A DNA stretch of 64,000 nucleotides from positions 4,205,105 to 4,269,104 of the forward strand of contig ML679974.1 in assembly GCA_007922225.1 (NCBI GenBank). The letters are read 5' to 3'. Positions 10,299 to 22,345 of the stretch are shown one piece after another. Below the pieces are notes generated by a model, which was given only the letters and a program-made list of their open reading frames with translations, ran no database searches and was not told the DNA's origin. Position numbers and translations under genes: made by a program. How positions within the stretch are numbered: the stretch's first letter is position 1; every line of letters starts with the position of its first letter. The DNA comes from Emydura subglobosa. Taxonomy: Eukaryota; Chordata; Testudines; Chelidae.

Positions 10299-12747
10299 AC
10301 AAAACCTACTTAAGCAAGCACCTATTTCAATTAAAATAAACCTTATTGCCTTGTTCTGCCTATGTACACACAGAAAATTATATGAGCACTTATCTTTGTA
10401 AATCCTTTAGAAATATGGATCTAAGTGTGTTGAGATGCTGAAGAGAATCTTACACATGCTTAATGGAGCTTTGGGGGGGAAAATTAACTGAAACAAACTT
10501 CGCTTCCCATTTTGCCATCATTTCTTGTGTTTTTAGCTGTAAGTCAAAATAACAGAAAAGTTATTGTTGGTAGTTCTGCACAGATATTATGGTGAGTAGG
10601 GTCATAAAAGTACCTAGATACATCGATAAATGCCATGCTGCTCGTGCTACCTTTGAAGTATACAATACTTTCCTCACAAGGAAAAAACCTATGAAATAAG
10701 ATCTAAGGCATATTTTAAATAATCCCCTTAAAACTTGTCAATTTGTGCCTTGATTTCTATCTTTAAGTAACCAATTTTTGTCAACTACAGATTTTATTTT
10801 CCTAAACTTTTAATTTACTTTTGAAAAGTTAGACACTGATATTGGAAAAAGAATTGACTGAGGATATATTCATATGTAAACGGTTATATTCAGGACTTTT
10901 TGGTACAGAGGACAGATGGAATCTATCTGACATGACAATTTTCCTAGTTACTGTTTTGGTATTACAGCAGAATTGCAGCTAAATTCATTGTGCTGTGATG
11001 GCTAAGGTTGTGTCAGCACTTTTATTTTAAACCTGTTTTCCAGTGAGTTTTATTAATAAATAAAACTTTAGTCAAGGCTGAAATACTGACATGCAAGAAT
11101 GTGTTTATCTTCTGAGAACTTGAAAACGAATCTTGGCTTGACTAATGAAAAGAAAGTTGCTGATTTGGAATTCATAATTTGAACTCATAACCCTTCAAAT
11201 GGCATATACATTTTTAATGAAAGTAACTTGTCAAGCTATTTGTTGAGAATACAGTCTAGTCTCTATTGGTAACTTGCAATTTAAAAAAAAAAAAAAGAAA
11301 ACCACCTGATATAGAGGTTTTAAATACATAGTGTGAGGGTACTGCTCATTTTCTATGAATATTCAAAGATTTTTATTTTAGTGAACAGGTTTAATTACCT
11401 GCTGTGGTTACACAAGAGTCCAAAGCAGTCTATCAGTTATATAGTGCATGTTTACAAAAAAAAATTGCCTGCAGTAAACATTTATTTATCTCATTTTAAT
11501 TATATTTAGGAGGAGGTTTACCCTATTTGAAAGTTTTTGCAAAAGTACATCAGGACCACAAAACGTCTGAACTGTTCCACAAGTTAACAATATAGCTTGG
11601 AGAGTGAGGAGGGGGGAAGGAAAGTAGAGGGTAATCCTGGTTTTCAATATTCCCAAGAACCTGGAATTACTCCAATGCACACATTTTGTTCCCATCGGTA
11701 AATATGCTTTGTAAGCTTCTGTGACACAAAAATATTGGCAAAATTTAATACACGAGTCCAAGGACAGCAGGCCAGAAAATTAAAAAATCAGGATGAGACC
11801 TTGGATCTGGTTCTGTCCCCACTTAAACTGATGTAAATCAAGTGCAACAGCACACAAACTCAATACCCATGAGATGTGCAACACCAAACTTAACAGATGT
11901 ACAAAGAGATTGTGTCATGCAACATAAGCATCCTTTAAATGTCAGCAAGGTACAGTAACACAACTGGTGTTTCAGATCACCCGAGGAAACCATTTTGCTG
12001 CAGAACACTGGATTTCTTAACATTTTTTTCTACTTTGTAAATCAACAATATTTTGGGAGAACTGGTTGAAATCAAGCTCCATACAACCGCTCATACAAAG
12101 TCCTCTGCACCACTGAAAGCGAGGTTCTACTCTGAAAAATGACTCTGCATAAATAGCATTATTAGTTCCATATTTAAGATCTCTCTGTACTAAATACACT
12201 CAAGCTAACAAATAAAAAGTTTCTCACTACCAGCCCTGAAAACTGAGCCCGAGATCTGAAAATCAAGGAGTTTTCCCTTCATCACACATATAACCAATAG
12301 CAGAAGTCCTACAGGCTCAGCTATGCACCTTTGCAACTCCATTTTCTTTATATGATGCATTTGCAGTGACCATTATCTTCAAATTATGCTCCTCACGGAC
12401 ACCTGTGAAATACTATTGCTTTCAGCAAAGTACTGACTGGAAATTTGTCAGCAATTCTGCTGATCATGTGCAAGACAAAAAAAGACTCCAGTTTACTCAC
12501 CTGTAGCTGTTTTGGCTTTGTAATGGTAAGGGATGTAAAAGGAGTACAAATATATTTCAGTCTGTAAAGTGAGCAAATGTGACTGAAGAGAATCAGGAGA
12601 TCTATTGAATAGAAAGGTGCCAGTTTAACATTCTCTTTTTACAGCAGAAATGCATTTCCATAAAATCCATACCACCAAAACCTGGTCCAGTATTATTTGT
12701 ACTAACTTAACACTCAGGTCTCCAACATTAGGGACCCATTTTGCTGG
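10299..12747. other. AT-rich stretch without recognised features
   Basis: Nothing coding or repetitive was recognised apart from an A run near 11283-11296 and short A/T tracts. Confidence 0.4.
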
Positions 12748-12925
12748 TACTATTTGGAAACACAATAAGGTACCCTTTGGGCACCCGAGAGCCCACAGTC
12801 TAAACAAACAACTGGTGGGAGGGGAAAGAGGTGGACAAAAAGAGGAAAAGACTTTTCCAAGGTTAGCAGCAGAGTCAGAAATAGAACCCAAGTCTCCTAA
12901 ATTCCAATCCACTGGCCTGTTCACT
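12748..12925 (+). mobile_element. MIR/CORE-type SINE fragment
   Basis: Contains the phrase chain ACAGTCTAAACAAACA, AAGACTTTTCCAAGGTTAGC, AGCAGAGTCAGAAATAGAAC, CCAAGTCTCC and CCAATCCACTGGCCTGTTCA, which follow the 3' half of a MIR-like SINE. Confidence 0.7.
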
Positions 12926-14741
12926 TGATCAGAGATTAATGGGATATGGCCCCAAATGTGGGGTTTAAGTGACATTTGCATGGTGCAGAACGCTTTGCAT
13001 AGTCCCATTTTACCCTAAGATTAGTTTGTATAATGTGGCAAGCAACCACACGCATTTAGCCTTTTTCTTTTTAGGCTCTTTTTTCTTCCTTGTTATAAAC
13101 AAACCTACAAGCTAAGAGGAGGAATATTAGAGAGGGATTGCTGAGCAGCAATCGCTACCTGAGTGCAACTTGATCTGGAGGTGAATTTACAGAGGCAGAC
13201 TGTGCCTGAGCTCCTGAGCAAAGAACCGTGACATGAACTGCAGTGGCGATTAATGCTCTTTATGAAGTGGAAAAAGACTCAGATGAGGCAAACACGTTGC
13301 TATCAAAAGAAACTAATGTTATTTTTGCTTCAAGAGGGAATGCTGTCAGCATCTGTAAATCACTTCCACATGAAGGAGCATACAACCTTTACATTTAGGA
13401 CATGTGTTTCCCAGATTTTGTCCACATGCAATGTCTCACACTGCCTCTCCTTAGCCTTGTTTACCTGCCTATTCCTTCTGCTGCCCATTTCATGCCCTTT
13501 TGTTGTTTAGCATCTGCTCCCTGTGTCTAATTAATTTTTGTCCAGGGAGTCCATTTAGTCCAGCATGGCTCAGCATCTTTCCATCTCACAAAACAGTCCT
13601 TTCTGTTGAATTCCCATGCATTTGGAAGGTACATGCACATACGTGCACACAGACCTCCTAACTTTTAATTATTTACAGTGGAAAAATTCAAGTTGTTTTC
13701 ATGACAATTGCTGGCATGCAAAGCATAAAATTTCTACTTTGCTGTCAGAAGCTTTTTGTCTCATCTAACCGAGAAGGTAACCAGAAATTCTGATTTCAGC
13801 AGGACAGTTTTGAAGGTGCATCCTTTGTCCACCACGCATCTTGGCAAATCCTCTAGTTCTTGTGTTTTACAACTGGGAGTGTCCTTCATATGTTAGCAGG
13901 ACCTCATTTTCTTTGGCTGCTCTGTTGCCTCTCTGCTACATTGCAAAATAAGTAATGTAAATTAATGTGTCAATCATCTGTGCCTACAGCTTACCCATTT
14001 AGCTGTCTAAATTTCTGATTGCACCTTCAAATCAAGGACTTAGCTATCTAAGTGATCAGCCTCAGATGAAAACTGGTCTGAAAATTCAGGTCTGAAAATC
14101 TGACCTATATCTTTTTCACTCATACATGATGCTAAAGAATCACAAGCTTCCAAGAAAAGGTGACGCCAAATATAAAAGGGATATTTCCTGGCCCAATGTA
14201 AGAACTCCATTATTTCAAAACTTACAACTTTTTTACAAAGTGGAGCCAAATTCTGTTCTATTATGCCAGTGCAACTTCTACTGACTACAGAGAAGAATTT
14301 GACCTGGCAGCCAGACTTCAGAATAACCTTCAATACTTACCTCATTAGGTTCTCATTCAATGTTTCTTAGTTTTGTGCAGGGTTTCTTGGTATTATCACA
14401 GCCAAGACCCAAACCAAGACCCTTGTTGCTTCAACATCAGTACCAGGTGAAGCAAAAAATCGGCTGGCCTAGGCAGGTACTGCACTAAGCTTATCTCAGG
14501 TGGAATTTGCTCAATATGAACAAAAAACAGACACCATTTAACATAAAAAGAGACCTTGGGTCAAACAACTGTATTTCTGTATGTGTATCACACATAGATC
14601 TACAGAGAAAATTCTAGCCAGGGTAATATCCGAACATGACGACAAACCCTCACTCAGCAGCAGGAGTGCCAGACATTGGACCCTGCAAGACCTGACACTG
14701 ACTCTTGCTCACCAAGTGATATCTCCCAGTGACACTACTCC
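12926..14741. other. Stretch without recognised genes
   Basis: No element was identified with confidence. A segment around 14240-14310 resembles half of a hairpin MITE, and 14400-14740 continues after the MITE at 14745-15008, so whatever repeat it belongs to was split by that insertion. Confidence 0.35.
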
Positions 14742-14744
14742 TTA

Positions 14745-15008
14745 GGGCAGGCCTATATTTACAACACTACAGCTGTAGTGCTTCCATAAAGATGCTACTA
14801 TGCCAACAGGACAGCTTTTCTGTCGGTGTAGTTAATCCACCTTCACAAGAGGCAGTAGCTTTGTCAACCTGAGGGGCTCTCCTATTGATATAGTGCTGTC
14901 TACGCTAGGGAGTTAGGTCAGTATAACTGCGTCGCTCAGGGATGTGGATTTTTCACACCCCTGAGTGACGTAGTTATACCGATGTAAGTTTTTAGTGTAG
15001 ACTTAGCC
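14745..15008. mobile_element. Harbinger-type MITE with TTA target-site duplication
   Basis: TTA at 14742-14744 and at 15009-15011 flanks a 264-bp element. The ends are related (GGGCAGGCCTATATTTACA at the left; GGCTAAGTCTACAC at the right, on the other strand) and belong to the GGCCTGGTCTACAC-type end seen on the larger Harbinger copies here. It contains a strong inner palindrome at 14918-14946 / 14954-14982. Confidence 0.75.
14918..14982. repeat. Inner palindrome of the MITE
   Basis: Two 29-nt arms (14918-14946 and 14954-14982) pair at 25 of 29 positions with a 7-nt loop. The four differences are all A/G substitutions, so the pairing would survive as G-U in RNA. Confidence 0.85.
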
Positions 15009-15821
15009 TTAGTCCCTGGCCCGTTGCTCGGGGCCACAGTTCACAAGTGAATGCATCTATGACCTCTGATCCAACAACAGCCACGGTGCACAGCTTCCAT
15101 ATTAATCATTATTATTCTTAGTAAGTACAGACTACATGGCGTGGACTACGGCAGATAGTCAAAACTGAGGCACACTCCCACTTGGAAGGAAAGTTACATA
15201 ACTTGCTCTGTAACTTGTCAGAATTTGGGCCTGTGATATGCACATACCTGTAACAGAGAAATCAGTCCTGATTATTTTCTGGAGATTAATCTTAACAGAC
15301 TGCTTATTTTACACTTTGTTCATTGGTGTTGATTTCTAGGCTTTCTTCCATTCTTCCTAAAAAGTATGCATAGGTTTTATATACTCAAAGATGTATAAAC
15401 CATTAGAAAAAGAGGTAACTATGGGAAGAATATGTAACTGAAAAGGATGATAGTGAATATTAAATAAGATCATACATCTTCATCATCACAAGATATGGGC
15501 TCAGCATTTGTCACAATCTCTCTCCTGCTCTTTGTTCCTTAGCAGATTCCTCTCTGAGGTCTAATATAACTATTGAAAGATGCCACCACAGTGTTGGCAC
15601 TACTAATAATGGGCTATATCCTGAAGTCTAAGACCTACTGCTAAGGTGCCACTAAAGCTGCTTTTGTCACAGCAGGGACTAAAATTGCCATTACAATGTA
15701 AATTCTCTATGGCTTTCGCCGCAGCACAGGCAACTCATTTAGGCAGCCTTACTGGGTAGCATGGATATACCAAGATGATATTTCATACATTTTCATACAA
15801 TGAGATATAGAAATTCTCCAC

Positions 15822-15866
15822 TTTGACAGAAGTAATAGTACCTGAATTTGACAGAAGTAATAGTAC
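15822..15866. repeat. 20-bp direct duplication
   Basis: TTTGACAGAAGTAATAGTAC occurs at 15822-15841 and again, identical, at 15847-15866. Confidence 0.95.
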
Positions 15867-17070
15867 ATATGGTACATTCTGTACCTATTCTGGCTTTGGA
15901 ACCTGCACTGAATCAACAGAAAATACACAGTCATAGGTCATACAGTGATTTGCCCTCGCAAATCACTACTTTATACTTGGAGAATTAGTACCGTGTTAAC
16001 TATATTAAAAAGTCATTAATTCAGTACCACTAAGTGCTTATTATATGGTAACATTTGTGATCTGCCAAGCTATTTAACAGCATGCAATAAGAACTTTTAA
16101 AGCATTAACCAGTTTGTAGTTATATTCTTTTAATTTTTTAATAAATTCACTGTCAAGCAGGGTATGATTAATCACTATTCTCCCCAATTCCCCTTCATTT
16201 ATATTCTTAGCTAAAGCTATCAATCTTTGACCTGACATTAACAGTGATTTGTGTATGACTGTACTCAGTATTCTTAAAATTGGTTAATTGATAAAGCCAA
16301 GTTTTATGTGAAAGGACAAAAATAAATTAAATTTTAATTCAATTCACTATGGTATAGTTAATTATTTATAGGGTCTACCTGACGTACACAGTACCATAGT
16401 TTCCCCAATATATGTTGCCAGCCATTTATTTAGATAACAATGTTGTCCCTTTTTGACCCAAGAATCTAATCAATGTTTGGGGCACTGGGAATGTTCCACT
16501 TGGAAGTAGAAATTGGTGATAATCAGGTATTTCTTTGATTCAGCTTTGTTTATTTCCAAAATACGTACAAAGTCCTGTATCTCTGAACATAGAAGGAATT
16601 AAAAAACAGGAAACAGTTTCTTTCACTCACAACACTCAGAACACTCTTTTTGCCTGCACACCAATCCAAAAATCTCTCTCCAGGTTTCTTCCAAGGGCAG
16701 GCACCATGATTTCAGCTGCTCTCTCTGGCTGGCTGTGTCGCTGAGTCCTTCCCAGTTTTCCGTCTTCTGCCTTCCCTCACATGCTACCCTCCTTCCCCGA
16801 GAAATCAAAACTCAGCAAAAAGCCCTTCCATCCACACAATCAAAACTCCTGAGTAAGCTATTAGGTCTTGTTTTAGGTGAGGCCCCTTAACTGCCTCATG
16901 AGTATCTTAAATGAAAGGTACTTTCACATATCAGTCTCAATTAGGTTTTAATTCAACAAGGTTTCACCCAGCTTGTACCACACATATCCCATCAAGTCCT
17001 CACCATGGAACTGTGTCAACCAACAGATATTATAAAGTATTCCATTATGTCTGAAAACTGATGATTGCAC

Positions 17071-17144
17071 CTCCTGGAAGGTGCTGAATATCGTCAACTC
17101 CCAAAGTGCCATCAATTTCTCTGAATTTCAACACCTTCCAGGAG
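17071..17144. mobile_element. Short hairpin MITE remnant
   Basis: CTCCTGGAAGGTGCTGAA (17071-17088) pairs with 17127-17144 at 17 of 18 positions. The loop contains CAACTCCCAAAGTGCCATCA, resembling the CAACTCCCATTGACTTCAA core of common reptile MITEs. Confidence 0.6.
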
Positions 17145-17574
17145 AGAGCAGGCCCTGAAGAGATGCCAATCTCAAACCTACAATGAATGACGCAGATTCG
17201 CTCTATTCGCCCCATCGAGTGGCCACAAAACTAGCAGAGATTATAGTGCACTAAAAAAAATCCTGTCCCTTCCTGTGCAGCCAGCTCCACACACACAGCA
17301 GAACCAACACAGTTCCACTCCACCAGAAAAGGACAGAATTTGAGGAGGATGCATACGTGGTATATATTACTGTGGAGCAAGGATTCCAAATCCCCACTGC
17401 ACACTGCCTTGCAGGGAAATATATGGCAGAGGAAGGACAGGCTAGGAAGGAGGAGAGAAGATCCATCACTTCTTAAACCCATCAACCACTATTTATTCCA
17501 TAGTACTGAGAGGCCTCAGTCAAGGCCAGGGAACCAATGTGTGAGGTATTAACTATATAAAACATTCAGCAAGG

Positions 17575-17765
17575 GAGAATTCCTGCCCTGAAAAGCTTAC
17601 AGATTAACGCGAGAGACAGGGTGAGAGAAAGTAAGTATTAATTTTCCCATTTTTCACATGGGGAACTGAAGCAGAGATTAAATGACATTCCCAAGGTCAA
17701 TCAGGAAGTCTTTGTAGGGGAATCAGGCTTGAACCCAGATTGCCAATCCAATGCCTGAACGATAA
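17575..17765 (+). mobile_element. MIR/CORE-type SINE
   Basis: Contains CCTGCCCTGAAAAGCTTACA, CACATGGGGAACTGAAGCAG, ATTAAATGACATTCCCAAGG and AACCCAGATTGCCAATCCAA, the ordered landmarks of a MIR-like SINE. Confidence 0.75.
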
Positions 17766-18290
17766 AAAGCATCTTTTTCCTTTCAAAGTTTGGCACAGGC
17801 AACAGAGAGGCTACTGCAGCCTCAGAACTTCAGTAAGTTGCTGCAAAGCAGCTCAGTAGCCACTCCACAGCCTGGAAGAGAGGATTCCTTCTCCCTGTTC
17901 CTCATGGAGTTCCCAGCTACTTAAGCTGTGCTCTGATTTACAGGATTTGCCCTAAAAGAATTCCAGCCAAAAACAGCTTGACTGGCTTGACTAGCTCTTC
18001 TAAATTGGAAGATAAAGGGTGCATCAAGAAATAGAATGGCTGCCATAGCAACATCTCTTTCTCTCAGGTATTTCTAGAGCACCAGTCACTGTGGTATCTA
18101 AGCGCTGATTCTATGCCATGGAAACAGTTGCAGAGAGTGAACATTGCTTGCAGACTTGTGAGGAGCCTTTTATGTTATTTCAAAAAGTGAATTTGTGTTA
18201 TTGACAGAGTAGTAACTTGTGAGGACAGGCAGCAGAATTGTTGTTCAGCTCCTCTTTTTGCACAAGCACCTAGATTGATAGCCATGTAAT
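17766..18290. other. No recognised features
   Basis: No ORF, hairpin or known repeat was recognised. Confidence 0.4.
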
Positions 18291-18420
18291 ATTAATAAAA
18301 CTTTACCTTTCTACAGCACCTCCCAACCAAGGATTTCAAAGCACTTCACAAACATTAATGGCTTAGGCATCACCATATCCCTTCAAAGTTATAAATATTA
18401 AGAGCCCAGTATTACATCTT

Positions 18421-18785
18421 AGGGCTTTGTACACAGTGGGGATGCGATTTCTGAAGTGCATTAACGTATTGCCCTTTAATTGGTCTGTGTAGACCCTGCT
18501 AGTGTGAAATACAGATTCTCAGTGAGCTTTAACATAGTACTGTTTCAAACAGCACTACGTTAAAGCACACTAGCAAGTAGGATGACCAGATGTCCCAATT
18601 TTATAGGGACTGTCCTGATATTTGGGTCTTTGCCTTATATAAGCGCCTATTAACCCCCACACACTGTCCCAATTTTTCACACTTACTATCTGGTCACCCT
18701 ACTAGCAAGGTCTACACTGACCAATTAATGTTCAACATGTTAGAAATCACGCTCCCATAGAGTGCATTATCACACCATGCAGATA
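18421..18785. mobile_element. DNA-transposon fragment interrupting a MIR
   Basis: Starts AGGGCTTTGTACACAGTGGG, close to the AGGGCTTGTCTACAC end shared by several reptile DNA elements. Inside are inverted phrases (GTAGTGCTGTTT-like sequence around 18535-18560). No matching right end is visible, so it may be truncated. It contains the hAT MITE at 18577-18700. Confidence 0.5.
18577..18700. mobile_element. hAT MITE with 8-bp target-site duplication
   Basis: ACTAGCAA at 18569-18576 is repeated exactly at 18701-18708, the 8-bp signature of hAT transposition. The 124-bp element has inverted ends (GGATGACCAGA; AGGGTGACCAGA on the other strand). A second member of the family lies at 36989-37109. Confidence 0.82.
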
Positions 18786-18880
18786 AACCTTTAAAGTTAT
18801 TGAAGCCAGAGAGATCAAGTGACTATCCAAAGTCATATTGTAAAGGCATGGAATGTATTCCAGACCTTTCAGCCACAAAA

Positions 18881-19603
18881 CAAATTTTCCTTCCACTTAT
18901 GGGAAGTAAAAATAAACTCACATATTCCTCACAACTTCCCACACCCACTTTTTGTGGGAAGCCACCAATGCTAATTTATTACATTAAAGTATTATCACCC
19001 ACCTAGTATAGCAAATGAAACATTGTACAATAGAACTTCATTGTGCGTCACACTCAGTGCTTTTAGTTTTGTCTGCCTATCGCCATTATAATCTTTTTTG
19101 AAAAGTCTTTTACAGCACTGACCAAACCCCACCTATGTCCCAATGGAAGAACTCCACTAACCCTTGCCTCTACGGAAGAATTCTACCAAAGTTAATAATT
19201 AATTAGTTTCCACCCTCCTGCATTAATCATTATTGTGATGAGGGGGACAATTTGGCCCTTTGATCTTTATCAAAAGGCCTCTAAGAGTTAGTACTTATGG
19301 AACTCACTCTGCCATATTCACATTAGTGTGCATGTCTAGTACAATAATATTCTCAGATGTTCTGTCTTCCATCTAGCATGTGTGAGCTACACACCACCAC
19401 TAGAGCAGGGTGAAATTTTTCAGACAAATAGTTTATTCACTAAATATGTAGTCTTAGTTAACCTGAAACTATTCACAAATTTGAAAAGAATTTGCCAAAT
19501 AGTTTCAGTCCCCCTCAAAGTTTTCAGGATTTAGATGCTATTCACAAAATGACAGCAATAGCAGCAATGGAAAATGGTTGTGGTGGTTTCCTTATAACAT
19601 TTT
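18881..19603. other. AT-rich, no recognised features
   Basis: No gene, repeat or hairpin was recognised. Confidence 0.4.
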
Positions 19604-19870
19604 GCTCAGTGGTTAGGGCACTCATTGATATATGGGAGACTTGAGTTCAAAGCCCCATTCAACATGATGTGGAGAAAGGATTTGATCTTGGGTCCCCCTC
19701 TGCTCAGGAGATAAGCTTAACCATTGGGTTATGGATATTCTGGGGTGAGGTGCTCTCAGTCTCTCCTGTTGAAGCCGTTCCACTGTAAATAAATGATTAA
19801 AAAGTCAATGAAGAAAGGACTTGAGCTTGGGTCTCCAACATCCTAAGTGAGTGCCCTAATCAACAGGCTA
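19604..19870. mobile_element. Fold-back repeat with tRNA-like arms
   Basis: The left arm (19604-19655) reads GCTCAGTGGTTAGGGCACTC and later GAGTTCAAAGC, resembling the A and B boxes of a tRNA gene. Two further stretches on the opposite strand (about 19678-19736 and 19815-19870) carry the same phrases inverted (TTAGGGCACTC and CCAAGCTCAAG when read on -). It is not a tRNA gene: the acceptor stem and anticodon arm do not form. It is best described as a MITE or composite repeat whose arms look tRNA-derived. Confidence 0.55.
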
Positions 19871-20839
19871 TAAATTCATTCTCCCTCTATGTCCCTGGTC
19901 CACTGACTATATATCATCATTCATAGTGGCAATTCATAGTCACTCATAATAACCATCATCCTTTGTGGTATTATGATTATCTCCTTTATAAGATGGAGAA
20001 AAGAATGGTTGTGGAAAGGTTAATTTGCTCAGAGATGTGTTATCAGGCAATAAGAAACATTGTTTCCATTGTATGTGGGGATTTTGTATGGGAAGTCCAA
20101 GATATGTTATTGCTCTGATGCAATATTAATAGCCTGCAGTAACACGAGTTCCTTTTCATAATTGTGCCTAGGAAATTGGGCATGCAGGGCCCATCAGTGC
20201 TCCATTCCATATCTATTTTCTTTTCACACTGAACAGAAAATTTACCTTCTATGCAGATTGTGTGCATTTGGAAGATGCAGTATTACGTGAGATGGAGAAT
20301 TTTGTCAGTTCAAGTTTTTAACTATATTGGATGTTATTCCGACACAAAAAAAATGTTCTAAGTGTCAGATATACTACAAACATAACTGAGTTCTACATAC
20401 ATGCAAGTGAATGGAGGCAAGAAGAAGTCAACTTTTAATATTAATAGCAAAGCTTCTGCCTCCACAAACTGAAGGAGCAGTTCTGTTAGCCTGGACTGCA
20501 GAGAACACTGTATAATGATCCATCACTCAAGTTGTGGAAGCTATTAAAATTGTTTATAAAATTACTAGCACCCCAGATCCACCAGGAAGGTGAGTTCTTC
20601 AGAACGCAAGAACCTGAATTTGACTTGCCATCCATTGCAGGTGCCAAGTTGTGAAAACCTATGCTGCCCAACTATTGTAAGTGGAACATTGGATTAATAA
20701 AGCCCCTTTATTTTATCTGCCTTCTTCTGCAAGTACTACAATATCAGTAACTCTCCTGAGTTCTATCACCTTGGAAACACCATACATGCAGGAAAAAAAT
20801 CCAGGAAAATATATACGGATTTACTATATGTAATAAAAT
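19871..20839. other. AT-rich, no recognised features
   Basis: No coding or repeat signal was recognised. Confidence 0.4.
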
Positions 20840-20907
20840 GTTAAATAATATTTTGTCCTTATATAGCACCTGATAAGCTCAAAGCACTTTGCAAACAAAA
20901 GTAGGGA

Positions 20908-22072
20908 GGATTGGGGGGAAGTGGTAGATATGGTATATCTTGACTTTGGTAAGGCTTTTGATACTGTCTTGCATAACCGTCTCACAAACAAACTAGGGAA
21001 ATACAACCTAGATGGAGCTACTATAAATAAGGTAGGTGCATAACTGGTTGGAAAACCATTCCCAGAGAGTAGTATCAGTGGTTCACGGTCAAGCTGGAAG
21101 TGCCTATCAAGTGGGGTCCCGCAGGGATCAGTTCTGTTCAATATCTTCATCAACTATTTAGATAGAGAGTACACTTAGAAAGTCTGCGGATGATACCAAA
21201 CTGGGAGGGGTTGCAAGTGCTTTGGAGAACAGGATTAAAATTCAAAATTATCTGTACAAACTGGAGAAATGGTCCAAAGTAAATAGGATACAATTCAATA
21301 AGAACAAATGCAAAGTATTCCACTTAGGAAGGAACAATCAATCACTTGCACACATACAAAATGGAAAATGACTGCCTAGGAAAGAGTACTGCAGAGAGGG
21401 ATCTGGGGGTCACAGTTGATCACAAGCTAAATATGAGTCAACAGTGTAACACTGTTGCTAAAAAAGCAAACATCATTCTGGGGTGTTTTAGCAGGAGTGT
21501 TGTAAGCAAGGCATGAGAAGTAATTCTTCCACTCTACTCCACTCTGATTAGGCCTCAGCTGGAGTACTATGTCCAATGCTGGGTGCCACATTTCAGGAAA
21601 AATGTGGACAAATTGGAGAAAGTCCAGAGAAGAGCAACAAAATTGATTAAAGGTCTAGAAAACATGACCTATGAAGGAAGATTGAAAAAAATTGGGTTTG
21701 TTTAGTCTGAAGAAGAGAAAAGAAGACTGAGCAGGGACATGATAACAGTTTTCAAGTACATAAAAGATTTTTACAAGGAGGAGGGAGAAAAATTCTTCTT
21801 GTTAACATCTGAGGATAGAACAAGAAGCAATGAGCTTAAATTGCAGCAAAGGTGGCTTAGGTTGGACATTAGGAAAAACTTCCTAACTGTCAGAGTAGTT
21901 AAGCACTGGAATGAATTGCCTAAGGAGATTGTGGAAGCTCCATCACTGGAGATTTTGAGAAGGTTAGACAAACACTTGTCAGGTATGGTCTAGATAATGC
22001 TCAGTCCTGCTATAAGTGTAGGGTATAGGATTAAATGACTTTGCAAGGTCCCTTCCAGTACTACAATTCTAC
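20908..22072 (+). pseudogene. CR1 LINE, 5'-truncated reverse transcriptase and 3' end
   Basis: Translation gives the CR1 reverse-transcriptase landmarks in order: VYLDFGKAFDTVLHNRL near 20935-20985; GVPQGSVL at 21113-21136; ADDTKLGG at 21186-21209 (catalytic Asp-Asp kept); QCNTVAKKANIILG near 21440-21480; then the conserved C-terminal stretches RKNFLTVRVVKHWNELP and EILRRLDKH near 21870-21975. The 3' end has AAGGTCCCTTCCAGTACTAC, the CR1 hallmark. Stops and frameshifts occur, for example after FINYLDREYT. As a typical 5'-truncated insertion it lies inside an older MIR. Confidence 0.92.
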
Positions 22073-22157
22073 AACTGATGAATAAAGCCTCAATGCCCTC
22101 ATGAAAGACAACTGCATTGTCTTCATGCTACAGGTGGAGAAACTGAAAAAAAGATTG

Positions 22158-22345
22158 TGGCTAAAATTTTCAAACTTGGGAGTCTAAAATTGGGGACCTA
22201 AATTCATACTGGGGGAACCAAGTAAGTGGTTGATAAGCATGTGCAATTCCCCCTGACTTGAATTCTCAGTGCCTCTGAAAATCAGTCACTTAAGTGCCTA
22301 ATTCAGTCACCTTAGCATAAAAGTGTTGGCTTGAATTGTTTACCT
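22158..22345. mobile_element. MITE inserted in the MIR
   Basis: The inserted sequence carries AAAATTTTCAAACTTGGGAG at the left and GAAAATCAGTCACTTAAGTG towards the right, phrases shared with small reptile MITEs that begin and end with TTTTCAAA-type motifs. The boundaries are approximate; it interrupts the MIR between its GGGGAAACTG-type and CACACAG-type blocks. Confidence 0.45.

Larger units (their letters stand above)
15012..17574. other. AT-rich stretch without recognised genes
   Basis: Holds a short direct duplication at 15822-15866 and a short palindrome at 17071-17144, listed separately. The block 16560-16990 is pyrimidine-rich and could be a decayed retroelement, but nothing identifies it. 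Confidence 0.35.
18291..18880 (+). mobile_element. MIR/CORE-type SINE split by later insertions
   Basis: The left part (18291 to about 18418) has the ACAGCACCTCCCAACCAAGG and AAGCACTTCACAAACATTAA phrases of a MIR-like SINE. The right part (about 18790-18880) resumes with CAGAGAGATCAAGTGACTAT and a CATATTGTAAAGGCATGGAA tail. The interval is filled by an unrelated DNA element. Confidence 0.65.

Noticed and set aside
17840..18290. Possible exon between MIR copies
   Set aside because: No open frame with splice sites or recognisable protein similarity was found.
19604..19655. tRNA gene
   Set aside because: Only the A/B-box-like words are present; the arms do not form a cloverleaf, and the same words recur inverted nearby.
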